A DNA stretch of 34,272 bases, taken from positions 1 through 34,272 of the forward strand of contig JADBKC010000016.1 in NCBI GenBank assembly GCA_014896555.1. Reading direction: 5' to 3'. The notes under the pieces are model-generated. The model was given only the letters and a program-made list of their open reading frames with translations. It had not been told where the DNA came from and made no database searches. This DNA comes from Caryophanales bacterium. GTDB taxonomy: Bacteria; Bacillota; Bacilli; Bacillales; DSM-4216. The translations under genes and the position numbers were made by a program. This document shows positions 1 to 9,795 of this stretch, piece after piece; position 1 is the first letter of the stretch; every line of letters begins with the position of its first letter.

Positions 1-40
1 ACCAAGAGGGCTTTTTTTATTCAAGTCCCCGAAAAAACTT

Positions 41-829
41 CTAACAGGAATGCTCTTCACAAATATATTTGGCTCTTTGGTGAAAAGCATTTGGTTCCAG
101 GAAATCATTTGGATAATTACGGATTCCCCTTTCATTCCAGGTATATGCAAACTTCATTAATTCTTTTATATAATCCTCTTTTTCTACCGGTAATGGATAT
201 AGTTCATATTGAGTATTTCCACTTAATACCTGAATGTTTTTCATTAATTGTTCGTGTATCTTTTTCATCTGCGTTTTGTCTCGGATGGAGTAAATGAAAA
301 TACTCTTACCAATATTAACTTTGGTTTTATGAAACTTTGGCCAAAACCTTTTTCTAGGTAAAATATCAAAAGAACTTTCGATCCCAATTGGGATAATAGG
401 AACCTTTGCTGTCATAGCAATCCAAACAGCTCCTAATTTCCCCATATACATCTTTCCAGTTGGACTTCTTGTTCCTTCAGGATAAATGCAAACAATTTTT
501 TCTTTCTTCAGTGTCCTTATAACTGTTCTGAAAGCCGAAGTATCCGCGGCATCCCTGTTTAACGGAATGGCACCCATTGCAAGGTGCCATTTCCGTGACA
601 AATAGGAATCAAAAGCCTCTTTTTTGGTTAAAAAGTGAACTTTTTGGTTTTTATAGTCTTTTAATATAGTGTGGATGATAAAATGATCAAAATAACTAGC
701 GTGATTAGCTACTATAAGAAATGGACCTTTTTCTGGTATATTTTGAAGCCCATTTACTTCTTTTATATAAAACTTTGTCATTTTTCTAATAAAGAAATCT
801 GATATTTTCTCCAACATGCCATTCATCAC
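41..829 (-). CDS. 1-acyl-sn-glycerol-3-phosphate acyltransferase (PlsC-like)
   Basis: 262-aa ORF with acyltransferase motifs NHASYFD (NHxxxxD) and YPEGTRS. Confidence 0.9.
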   Translation of the reverse strand: MMNGMLEKISDFFIRKMTKFYIKEVNGLQNIPEKGPFLIVANHASYFDHFIIHTILKDYKNQKVHFLTKKEAFDSYLSRKWHLAMGAIPLNRDAADTSAFRTVIRTLKKEKIVCIYPEGTRSPTGKMYMGKLGAVWIAMTAKVPIIPIGIESSFDILPRKRFWPKFHKTKVNIGKSIFIYSIRDKTQMKKIHEQLMKNIQVLSGNTQYELYPLPVEKEDYIKELMKFAYTWNERGIRNYPNDFLEPNAFHQRAKYICEEHSC

Positions 830-830
830 C

Positions 831-1475
831 TTAAATAGCTTTTATTTCTTGAATGTCATATTTTAAACGATATTCTTTCAAAGCTTCAATTGTAATGTAA
901 GGAAGTCTATACAATTCTTTAAATTCAAATAAATCTTTCTGTCTAGCCATTCTTCCATTCGCAAGAATTGTTTCAATTATAACTCCTGATGGTTTAAATC
1001 CAGCAAGTCTAGCTAAATCCGTAGAGGCTTCTGTATGGCCGTTCCTTGTTAAAACTCCACCCTCTCTTGACACTAACGGGAATACATGACCTGGTCTTAA
1101 TAGGTCTTCTGGTTTGGTGTTATTATCCAAAGCGACCTGGATGGTTTTTGCTCGGTCATAAGCTGAAACACCTGTAGTGACACCAAAACGAGGATGAGCA
1201 TCTATTGATACTGTGAATGCTGTTCGCATTTTTTCTGTGTTGTTTTCTACCATTTGAGGTAAGTTTAGACGCTTTGCAATGGACTCAACAATTGAAAAAC
1301 AAACAATACCTTTACCATGAGTAATCATAAAATTTATAGATTGTGGTGTAATTAATTCAGCAATTCCCATTAAGTCTCCTTCGTTTTCTCTACATTCGTC
1401 ATCGGAAACAAGGATCAATCCACCTTTAGATAACACTTCTAATGCCGTTTCAACAGAATCAAATTTATTCAACAT
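831..1475 (-). CDS. ribB: 3,4-dihydroxy-2-butanone 4-phosphate synthase, monofunctional
   Basis: Reading frame from MLNKFDSVETALEVLSKGGLILVSDDECRENEGDLMGIAE; RibB motifs DDExRENEGD, GVTTGVSAYDRAKTI, RPGHVFPLVSREGGVLTRNGHTEASTDLARLAG. Start trimmed to ATG at 1475, preceded by AGGAGG. Confidence 0.92.
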   Translation of the reverse strand: MLNKFDSVETALEVLSKGGLILVSDDECRENEGDLMGIAELITPQSINFMITHGKGIVCFSIVESIAKRLNLPQMVENNTEKMRTAFTVSIDAHPRFGVTTGVSAYDRAKTIQVALDNNTKPEDLLRPGHVFPLVSREGGVLTRNGHTEASTDLARLAGFKPSGVIIETILANGRMARQKDLFEFKELYRLPYITIEALKEYRLKYDIQEIKAI

Positions 1476-1493
1476 TCTTCTTCCTCCTAAATC

Positions 1494-1509
1494 GGGTGAC
1501 CAGTCACCC
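1494..1509. promoter_or_regulatory. Candidate TetR operator upstream of ribB
   Basis: Inverted repeat GGGTGAC-CA-GTCACCC ending about 19 nt upstream of the ribB start; near-identical to the palindrome upstream of the adjacent tetR. Confidence 0.7.
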
Positions 1510-1545
1510 AAAAATATTGTTTTAAAAAAGGGAAAACTTATTTCC

Positions 1546-2145
1546 CTAATTTTTATTATTACACCCCAATCCATTTAGCACGAAGTTGATTAAAAATTCA
1601 ATTTTTTTTTCCACAGGTAAATCGAATATCAAATTCTTTGGCTGCAAAGAAGGAATCAACATGCAAACCATTGAAAGGATTAAATAACCCGTTACTTCAG
1701 GAAACGGGGTTTTAAAGATTCCTTGTTCCGCACCTTCTTTTAATAATTCACAGAACGGCTGTCTGAGGTCTTTAAATATCTCAAACACCTCATCTTGAAA
1801 ATCAGGGTGGTTTTGAAATTGATACCTGGACCACAAAATTACAAATGGAATATAATCATCATCAAATATAATCAAAGATTCTAAGCAAAGTTTTAATTTG
1901 TCCATTATAGAGCAATCAAGACTCATTATGGCATCTGATGTTTCGTTGAATTTTTCCACTACTGTTTCCATTGTGGCTAAAAATAACTCTTTTTTTGTTT
2001 TAAAGTAAAGGTAAATGGATCCCTTGCCAATTCCAGAAAGTGCTGCTATTTCATTTATATTTGCAGCATCATAGCCCTTTTCAGCAAATTCTTTGGCTGC
2101 AATCTCAATTATCTTCTGTCGCTTTAGTTTCTTTGGATCATCCAA
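1546..2145 (-). CDS. TetR/AcrR family transcriptional regulator
   Basis: N-terminal HTH KIIEIAAKEFAEKGYDAANINEIAALSGIGKGSIYLYFKTKKELF, typical TetR pattern. Confidence 0.93.
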   Translation of the reverse strand: MDDPKKLKRQKIIEIAAKEFAEKGYDAANINEIAALSGIGKGSIYLYFKTKKELFLATMETVVEKFNETSDAIMSLDCSIMDKLKLCLESLIIFDDDYIPFVILWSRYQFQNHPDFQDEVFEIFKDLRQPFCELLKEGAEQGIFKTPFPEVTGYLILSMVCMLIPSLQPKNLIFDLPVEKKIEFLINFVLNGLGCNNKN

Positions 2146-2165
2146 TTTAATTTCCCTTTCTTAGA

Positions 2166-2179
2166 GGTGACCGGTCACC
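2166..2179. promoter_or_regulatory. Candidate TetR operator upstream of tetR
   Basis: Perfect 14-bp palindrome GGTGACCGGTCACC about 20 nt upstream of the tetR start. Confidence 0.72.
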
Positions 2180-2257
2180 CATATTTAATATAAACATAAA
2201 AAGGTACAAAAGTCAACAAATTATCAAAATATTTTCTCTTATATTTCAATTAAGACA

Positions 2258-2701
2258 TTATTCCTCAAGTTGTTGTTTTAGCACCTGTAAATTTTGATTC
2301 ACAGCATTTTTGAGATTATTTTGAATGAACTTCGAACGTAAAAAAATATGGAATATTCCTGTCGGCTCAATCTTTGCGTGATTTTTCAATAAAACACCTC
2401 CACTGTTTTCCAAAGGACTTATTTCATAACACATTGAGTAAGGAAACCATCCCCCAGAAACACTCATTGAAATTTTCTGATCTTGAACGTATTCAGTAAT
2501 TGATACATTTTCAAACATTTCTTTTCCGTTTACTTCTCTACATAATTGATACAAAGAATTTTTGTCGGAAATTTCTGGTTCTAACTTAGTAACTGATTTA
2601 ATGGCATAATTCCACTTGGAAAAATTCTCAAGTTTACTCAAATAAGAAAAAACTTTTTTGGCATCTGATAAAATCGTTAAGCTATTACAGAATTTTATCA
2701 T
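2258..2701 (-). CDS. SRPBCC family protein
   Basis: 147-aa ORF; START/SRPBCC-like pattern (KVFSYLSKLENFSKWNYAIKSV; SVSGGWFPYSMCYEISPLENSGGVLL); adjacent to an ArsR regulator. Confidence 0.7.
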   Translation of the reverse strand: MIKFCNSLTILSDAKKVFSYLSKLENFSKWNYAIKSVTKLEPEISDKNSLYQLCREVNGKEMFENVSITEYVQDQKISMSVSGGWFPYSMCYEISPLENSGGVLLKNHAKIEPTGIFHIFLRSKFIQNNLKNAVNQNLQVLKQQLEE

Positions 2702-2766
2702 GTTATCCCTCTCTTTTCTACATGGTTTGTTCTTATATATTCAAAATAGGTATTACCTACTGCTCC

Positions 2767-3094
2767 TTACCTACTGATCCCACATTCCTTTTCTACAATT
2801 TTGATTAACGTTTTTAAATTTTGTAGTGTTTCTGTAGCTTGTAATGTATACATATTTTGGTTGCCTTCTTTTCTCATTTCAACTATTTTAGCATCTTTCA
2901 ATATTTTAAGGTGATGAGAAATAGCCGGTCTTGAAATGTTGGTTAAAGCTGTGATCCGATTGACATTTAGTGTTCCATTTTTAATCAGAATTTGGATTAT
3001 GTCTTGTCTAACAGGATCCCCTAACGCTTGAAATAATGGAATGTTTTTTCTGAAAGAAGTAATTAAAGATTCTTGGTCCGATGAATGGCTCACT
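2767..3094 (-). CDS. ArsR family HTH transcriptional regulator (start approximate)
   Basis: IPLFQALGDPVRQDIIQILIKNGTLNVNRITALTNISRPAISHHLKILKDAKIVEMRKEGNQNMYTL is an ArsR wHTH; the ORF is open to 3231 but homology starts near a GTG at about 3094. Confidence 0.85.
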
Positions 3095-3231
3095 TGTGTC
3101 TGTCCCTTCGTAAGTAAGTTTAAACTTATAAACCTATAATACCATGTTTTCATAAAAAGTAAAGAAAATTTAAAAATTTTTAAGATCGTTAATAAAGGGA
3201 AGCTGAAAAGTAAGCGTAAAAAAATCCACAC

Positions 3232-4900
3232 CTACAAACATAGATGAGGATGCTTTATACTTTGATTAAGATTTTTTCTGGGTACATGAAAAATATCCGA
3301 AAGAATTGCTGACCAATGCAATAGATGGTCCAGCTGATCGTTATCTTTCGTATCCATTCTGGGACTCTTTTCGATTAGATAGGTAAGGTAGTAAATCGGT
3401 TGTAATCTGATTTCCTTTGCCGTTTCTGCTATCCTTAAAATAATGGCACTTGAGTGAGCTCCTTGTGCAGTGTTGCAAATAAAAAGTTTTTCCTGCCAAT
3501 TACGAACTGGAGCGCTCACTCCGATTATTATCAATTTTTTAAACATCAATCCTCTAAGAAAGCCACAAAACGTTCCAATTGGTTACGACAATATTTGATC
3601 GCCTGGCCATATGCACTTTTTGGCAACACCTTCTGTTAGTTCAAGAAGCCATGTTTAAAAAAGTATTCAACATGGGTTGACTGCGCTCTAAGCAGTCTTG
3701 ATATTGTTCTTCTGCCGTTTTATCTGTTTAGTCACGTTCAATCTCAAAGAGCCTGTTACAAAAATTGAGTCCTTCTTTTGCCGTAAGAGTGGAGGACTTC
3801 GCTGACTCCGGAAGAGCTATCAGGTCTTTTGAAAATTTGCGCCATGCCATTCGCCCAACAGACAACCAGTTTAATATCCGGAAGGCTGTTATAGCCCGCT
3901 AGCCACCCACGTGAAGGTACCCTTCAAAAAATTCCCAGGGATTCTTGCTTGCGCGTATCCGCTGATAATCCTAAAGAATATAGACCGGACCCTATCATCC
4001 TGTGTGGTACAACCATTCGTATGAAGAGGATGTCGCAGAACGTCCTGGCGCTCCTTGAGAACTTGTAATGTTATCTCATCCGCGCAAAGGATATTCTGAT
4101 TTAAAAGATAGGCATACATACGGTCGTAGATCAGTCGGAGCCATGTCTCTGCACAATAAATCATCCAATTGGCCATTATTTGGCGTGATAATTTAACACC
4201 AAATCGGGCAAACTTTTTCTCTTGGTGATATAATGGCATACTTCCTGCATATTTCTTTTTCATAATATAGACCATCGCCGAAGGGGATGCGATGCTCCCC
4301 GGATAAACGGAAGCTGGAGCTTTTGCTGTGACAATTGGTGCCTTGAATTCATGTTATTCGTAATGTCGGCAGCTGTATATATGTTTTATATGTTATACAA
4401 CTTTGACTTGTGCAGGGATCACTTTCCTTACGTACTTCCAAACTAATTTCATGCAAAGGGCCACCGCAATACGAACTAACCTGGTCTTCATGAGCCAGGC
4501 GGTATTCAATCGTTTCTACATGTAGATTTTCAAATTTGGATTCATGCTGACCCTTCTTCTTTTTACGAAGATATGTAATGATTTCAATATTAGGTCCTTG
4601 ATTTTGGGATCAGCAGTCATATCTGCTTCATTAAAAAGGGGATAGCTGATCATGATTCGTTTTTTCGCTTAAAGCCCCGAAATTGGCTTTGTTTACTCAG
4701 TCGGAATTATACTTCAAACCATTTCAATTTCGCCTTAAATTCCTTATTTTGCTATTCATTCAAGCAATGCCAAACGGATTTTCAATTCTTCTGTTGTGAG
4801 GGGGCGTTAGAGTGGTTGTTTTCATACTAATGAAATTCGACATAAGACGACGAATTCCGCTTTTTTTAAAAAAATTATTTTAAATTATGGTGCGGATTGT
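3232..4900 (-). pseudogene. Decayed IS66-family transposase remnant (TnpC)
   Basis: Fragments in several frames: GSIASPSAMVYIMKKKYAGSMPLYHQEKKFARFGVKLSRQIMANWMI and ADEITLQVLKE (3889..4275 and just upstream); C-terminal ICNTAQGAHSSAIILRIAETAKEIRLQPIYYLTYLIEKSP (3232..3549). Outer limits approximate. Confidence 0.75.
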
Positions 4901-4967
4901 AACTTCTTGTCAACACCGATTGAAAATTCCCCAATTTCAACGAAATGAAATTCCCCATTTTGAACGA

Positions 4968-5741
4968 TTAATTCGATAACTGGGCAGGATAAAGACCTGC
5001 TTTTTTCTTTTCTCGGAGGCGGTAAGAATCTCCTTTAATGTTAAAGGTAATGGCGTGATGTAAAAGACGATCTAAAATGGCTGTAGCTAATACATCATCG
5101 CCGAATACTTTTCCCCATTCGAGATAGGATTTATTCGATGTAAGAATCATCGCTCCTTGTTCATATCGTTTCGATCGTTTCGATATGACTTGAAAAAACA
5201 CATTCGCCGTTAGTTCATCAAAAGGAAAATATCCTACCTCATCTATAATGAGTACGTCTGGGCGACTCCAACGATTGACTAAACGTTGGAGAGTCCCTTT
5301 TTCGTTTGCCTTTCGGCATTCTGCCACTAAATCGCCTGCGGTTACAAATAAAGCGGTATATCCTTGAGTAATAGCTTCGATCGCAAAAGAAATGGCTAAA
5401 TGTGTTTTCCCAACACCCGGTGGACCTAGTAAAATTCGATTTTCCCCATTGGCAATAAACCGACAGGTAAGCGTTTCTTTTACTCTCTTTTCACTGATAC
5501 TCGGTTGAAAAGAAAAGTCAAAATCATGAATCGTTTTGATATAAGGTAGTTTTGCTCGTTTCATTCGCTTTTCTAGTTGCTGAGACTCTTGATATTCCAT
5601 CTCTTGTAAAACAATAGTGTTTAGAAATTCAGAATATGATATATTATCTCTAGAAGCGTCTTCTAATAAATGATCCAGTTGGTGGGCTGTGTGATGCCAA
5701 CCGAGTTTTTGTAATCGTTCGATTAACATGTCCTTCATCAT
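4968..5741 (-). CDS. istB: IS21-family helper ATPase IstB
   Basis: LLGPPGVGKTHLAISFAIEA Walker A, VLIIDEVGYFPFDELTANVFFQVISKRSKRYEQGAMILTSNKSYLEWG. Confidence 0.95.
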   Translation of the reverse strand: MMKDMLIERLQKLGWHHTAHQLDHLLEDASRDNISYSEFLNTIVLQEMEYQESQQLEKRMKRAKLPYIKTIHDFDFSFQPSISEKRVKETLTCRFIANGENRILLGPPGVGKTHLAISFAIEAITQGYTALFVTAGDLVAECRKANEKGTLQRLVNRWSRPDVLIIDEVGYFPFDELTANVFFQVISKRSKRYEQGAMILTSNKSYLEWGKVFGDDVLATAILDRLLHHAITFNIKGDSYRLREKKKAGLYPAQLSN

Positions 5742-6999
5742 ACAGTTTCACCTTCTTCCAATGCTGCGTAAGCAGCGAGAAGACGTTGTTCTACTTTTGG
5801 AGATGGGGCAGAAGATGAAAGGTCGTTGGTCGCCAAACCTTGAACGCCTTTTATTTTCTGTCCTTTTTCGTTTGAATAGATCCCTTCACAATGTTCCATT
5901 TGGATCTGTGCGGATGCCTGCCCAATCCATATCGGATGTCTCGCGATACATTCCTGTTCATCATAAATCTCATATGATGGTTTAGCGTTTCTTTTATTTT
6001 GACCGTTTGTCCTGCGAAGCGATAGGGAACAGAATATTTTTTTCCTCTGTATGAAACAAAACAATCTCGACTGACCTCTCGTGTTTCCCAACGATTCGTA
6101 GGGAATAACGGTTTGACTCCCCATGATTGAAGGAACTTCTGTTCCTTCTCAAAACGTTGAATCGGCGGTTCTTTCGTTGTTTGATTCGGTTTTCGATTGG
6201 CTACTTGATCCAGCCAAGTTCGAATGTCTTCGTTTAAGGCTTGAAGAGTAGATTCATGCTTTCGTTGAAAAAAATTCTCTTTTAAATACTTGACTACTCT
6301 TTCTACTTTTCCCTTTGTTTGGGGACGTTTCGGTCGACATGCTTTTGGAATAATACCGTAGTAGGCTAGAAAATCCTCAAACTTTCGGTTAAATCGAATT
6401 TCCACTGGAGTATGTTTGAGAACAACGGTTTTCATGTTGTCATAGAGAATTTGTTCAGGAATACCGTTAAAATAAGCAAATGCGTTCATATGGCATTTCA
6501 TTAAGGTTTCCATATTCATATTGGTGGTAAACTCCACATATTTCATCCGAGAATAACCAAGTACCATAACGAACGCATAAATATCTTGGTATTGATTGGC
6601 CACCATATACTTTCCTACGTAGGCCCAGTCCATTTGGGCTTGTTTACCTGGTGGTGTTTCATACCGTAAGGTAGCTTGTTTCTTTGGCTGTTCTCGATAA
6701 GGTCGAACAAAATCTCTTAATATCGTAATCTTGCCGGTGTATCCCATCGCTTGTATTTCCTCTAAGAGAACGACACAATTTGTGGTCCCTTCTTGTATTC
6801 GTTGAAGAAGATAGTTTTTATAAGGATCGAGTTTACTTTCTTTCTTTTTCTTATTGACTTTGCGCTCTGGAAGCTTGTCCTCCTTGAGATACTTATGGAT
6901 GGTTTTCCGATCAAATCCTGTTTCTTCGACAATTGCCGTTTGCGTCCAGCCTTTCTGATACAACTCTCGAATCATAAAAAACTCCCCAATCTTCAGCAT
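5738..6999 (-). pseudogene. istA: IS21-family transposase IstA, apparently frameshifted near the C-terminus
   Basis: ORF 5851..6999 has HTH and DDE rve core (TPPGKQAQMDWAYVGKY, ILYDNMKTVVL, KPNQTTKEPP); expected continuation IYDEQECIARHPI...LAAYAALEEGETV lies in another frame (5738..6124). Join needs a 1-nt change at about 5970. Confidence 0.85.
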
Positions 7000-7382
7000 C
7001 GTTTCTCCACTCCATCTAAGACGTTGTTTCGAAACGATTATCTGTTATTATTGGGGAATTTTAAACCGTTGTTATTGGGGATTTTATCACCGTTGATTAC
7101 ACTTCTGGATGCGCATCATGTTGTTCGATGAACAAGCCGTCGTCTAGTCTTAACTTTTGCTTTTGAATATTTACATGAAACCAAACTGTTTATTCAAAAA
7201 ATGAACACGTATAGATCAGAAAAGTAGCTGCTTAAATTCAGCTATTTTTCTGTAATGATTCATTTTCTCTAATCAATACTTTCATTTTATACTGGCTATT
7301 GTTAAAAATCATCCTAACCTTTACATTTTTTTCTATTCCTAACAGCCCGCACAGCCTCCACTTTCGTTTTCTAAAAAATTCT

Positions 7383-7835
7383 TTACAGATCTTTTGATAA
7401 ACGTATCATATCTCTGCATTGTATACCGTTTTCAAATATTTCCTCAGAATAATGTCGAATGAAGAAATCCCTATCTATTCCCGTTATTCTAAAGCCACAT
7501 TTTTGATAAAGGATAAGTGGTGCTATACTTGAATTTCCGGTACCTATTTCCATAGTTTTGTACCCTTGATTTTTCGCATTTTGTTCAGCGTGCTGGACTA
7601 ACTGTTTTCCAATCCCATTCCCTTGGTTCTCTTTTTTAACGGCAATATTGACTAACTCAACTGTTCCTAGTCTTGTAGGCAATAATATATAGACTCCGAT
7701 GATTTGTCCATTATCTTCTGCTATAAAGCATTGCCCTCTTTTTATATATCCCTCGACAAATTCTTTGGAAGGATCTGCTAACAATAGTAAATCCATTGGA
7801 GGGGCTTCGTTTGAATTCAATTTTCTAATCTTCAC
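7383..7835 (-). CDS. GNAT family N-acetyltransferase
   Basis: VELVNIAVKKENQGNGIGKQLVQHAEQNAKNQGYKTMEIGTGNSSIAPLILYQKCGFRITGID; acetyl-CoA binding motif QGNGIGK. Confidence 0.88.
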   Translation of the reverse strand: MKIRKLNSNEAPPMDLLLLADPSKEFVEGYIKRGQCFIAEDNGQIIGVYILLPTRLGTVELVNIAVKKENQGNGIGKQLVQHAEQNAKNQGYKTMEIGTGNSSIAPLILYQKCGFRITGIDRDFFIRHYSEEIFENGIQCRDMIRLSKDL

Positions 7836-7977
7836 GACAATCTACCTTTCTTAAGAAGCGCAACCAAATTTTTAAAGGTTCCTGTGGATTCACAGTAAGA
7901 AAATTCTCATCCTTTAGATTATCAATGTCGATCCCATCACAATTGATAGTTTCGGGAAAGTTTAGACTTTTCAAGAG

Positions 7978-8553
7978 TTAGATAATCGACTGTTTAAACG
8001 GATCTTTCTCTTGCGTTTTCCATTCTCTAGCTAATAGGCTATAAACGATGTGGTCAACAAAATGGTCATAAAGCCATTCAGCTTCCCTGATCGTCCCTTC
8101 CTTAGAAAAACCTAATCTTTCTGAGATGGCTCGACTTTTGGAATTCAAAACTGCACATCTTATTTCTACTCTGTTTAATTGTAAGTCGTTGAAAATATGA
8201 TGGATCATGGCTATACATGCTTTGGTCATCAAACCACGGCCTTGAAATGGTTCTCCTAACCAATATCCTATGCTTGTTTTCTTGTTGGTCCAATCAATAA
8301 AATGTAATCCGATTATCCCCGCCAACTGACCGTTGTACCAAATACCTGCATCCATTCCATTTTTTGAGGCAAATTTTTTCTTTGACGACTCAATGAAAGA
8401 AATCGTATCTTCTACCGCTTTGGTCGAGTCAACCCAAGGAAGCCATTCTCTAAGGTATGTTCTGCAAGAATCCGTGAGGTTAAATAATGGTTCAGCATCC
8501 TGTTCTTCGAGTAATTTGAGATAAGTTTGATCGTCAATTGGAAGTCTAAGCAT
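7978..8553 (-). CDS. GNAT family N-acetyltransferase, RimJ/RimL-like
   Basis: IGYWLGEPFQGRGLMTKACIAMIHHIFNDLQLNRVEIRCAVLNSKSRAISERLGFSKEGTIREAEWLYDHFVDHIVYSLLAREW. Confidence 0.9.
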   Translation of the reverse strand: MLRLPIDDQTYLKLLEEQDAEPLFNLTDSCRTYLREWLPWVDSTKAVEDTISFIESSKKKFASKNGMDAGIWYNGQLAGIIGLHFIDWTNKKTSIGYWLGEPFQGRGLMTKACIAMIHHIFNDLQLNRVEIRCAVLNSKSRAISERLGFSKEGTIREAEWLYDHFVDHIVYSLLAREWKTQEKDPFKQSII

Positions 8554-8822
8554 GAACGTCCCCCACTATTTATCTGCTAATCATCTGGTTCAAAATAAAA
8601 TTTTCTAACATTTTAACATAAAAATAGAAATGATAATGTGAAAATTCGTATTTTTTGTTGCAAGTGTACTTTATGATCACGTCATGAATTCTCTGCCTGT
8701 CCCCCCATTTCAGCATCTCTCTTCACGTTCCTTCTCAGCTCTCAAAAATGAATCTCAGTGAAAAAAGAGCCTGCTTTGTCTCGAAATCTCTTCGCAGTTT
8801 AAAACTCTTAAATATCCGCCCT

Positions 8823-9233
8823 TTAGTATGTTGAATACGGAGAAAATACAACTTCTCCTTTTACCACTTCCTGTCCGATTTGATTGATAGCCAGTACATG
8901 GAAACGCAATTGATTCTCATTTTTTTCTTTTAAAGTAGCTTTTAATGTGAGGCCATCGTTAAGAAAGACCATTCTTTTAAACCGGACCGAATAATCTTGT
9001 ATGAACCCTTCTTCATAATAAGGAGTAAAAAGCTTTGTAAGATTTCCCATTGTCCACATACCGTGTGCGATAATTCCCGGCAAACCGGCTTTTTCCGCTT
9101 CTTCATCAATGGTATGAATAGGATTGTAATCTCCGGAAGCCCCGGCATATTTAATTATGTCCAGTCGTGTAACAGGATGAAGCTGTACCTCTTCCAGTGA
9201 ATCTCCCACCTGCAATTTTATGAGCTCTTTCAT
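8823..9233 (-). CDS. MaoC-like (R)-specific hydratase/dehydratase
   Basis: Hotdog hydratase motif YAGASGDYNPIHTIDEEAEKAGLPGIIAHGMWTMG. Confidence 0.9.
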   Translation of the reverse strand: MKELIKLQVGDSLEEVQLHPVTRLDIIKYAGASGDYNPIHTIDEEAEKAGLPGIIAHGMWTMGNLTKLFTPYYEEGFIQDYSVRFKRMVFLNDGLTLKATLKEKNENQLRFHVLAINQIGQEVVKGEVVFSPYSTY

Positions 9234-9490
9234 TCGATCATCGCCTTTCTGACTGTTTCGGTTATGATGATAGTTTGTGTGGTAGTAAAAATGATTTCAC
9301 CGGACGGTTCTTCTCCGTAGCCTTTTATAACCAAAAATCCTAACTGATCGTTGCTTCCTTTTTTCTCATAGTACTTTTCCACTTTCGAGTAACAGTAAAT
9401 TTCTTCTTCAACGAGAAGAGGCCGCTCATAATGAAACGTTTGCTCACCGTGAATAAGCCCCTTGCTTGGAAGTTTCAATCCGTCCACCAC
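9230..9490 (-). pseudogene. MaoC N-terminal-type (FAS1-like) dehydratase subunit, 5' truncated
   Basis: LIHGEQTFHYERPLLVEEEIYCYSKVEKYYEKKGSNDQLGFLVIKG matches the C-terminal half of a FAS1-like dehydratase; the expected N-terminus is replaced by unrelated sequence upstream of about 9495. Overlaps the next maoC start by 4 nt. Confidence 0.65.
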
Positions 9491-9495
9491 GCTTC

Positions 9496-9795
9496 AAATC
9501 GGTGATTTTCAAAAGCGGATTGGTTGGCGTTTCTACATAAATCGCTTTTGTATTCGGTTGCATCGCTTCTTTCACTGCATCCAGATTACTTGTATCCACA
9601 AAAGTAACATCGATGTTGAAACGATTTAACACTTTCGTCATGACGCGGAACGTTCCGCCGTACACATCATCTGTCGCGATCACATGGTCGCCTGCAGAAA
9701 ACAATTGTATGGCAGCCGTAATGGCCGCCATTCCAGAACTGAACGCAAATCCATACGCTTCACGAGGCTGTTCTGTTTCATCTGCATTCAACTGG
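9496..9795 (-). pseudogene. Internal fragment of a cystathionine gamma-synthase/lyase (MccB/MetI-like PLP enzyme)
   Basis: GFAFSSGMAAITAAIQLFSAGDHVIATDDVYGGTFRVMTKVLNRFNIDVTFVDTSNLDAVKEAMQPNTKAIYVETPTNPLLKITDL inside the chimeric ORF; both ends of the gene missing. Confidence 0.85.

Larger units (their letters stand above)
4908..7101 (-). mobile_element. IS21-family insertion sequence (istA/istB) with terminal repeats and 5-bp target duplication
   Basis: Left end TGTCAACACCGATTGAAAATTCCCC, right end (reverse complement) TGTAATCAACGGTGATAAAATCCCC; further AATTCCCC repeats inside both ends; flanked by CTTCT at 4903-4907 and 7102-7106. Confidence 0.85.

Noticed and set aside
3454-3639. 61-aa plus-strand ORF
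   Set aside because: Antisense to the IS66 remnant.
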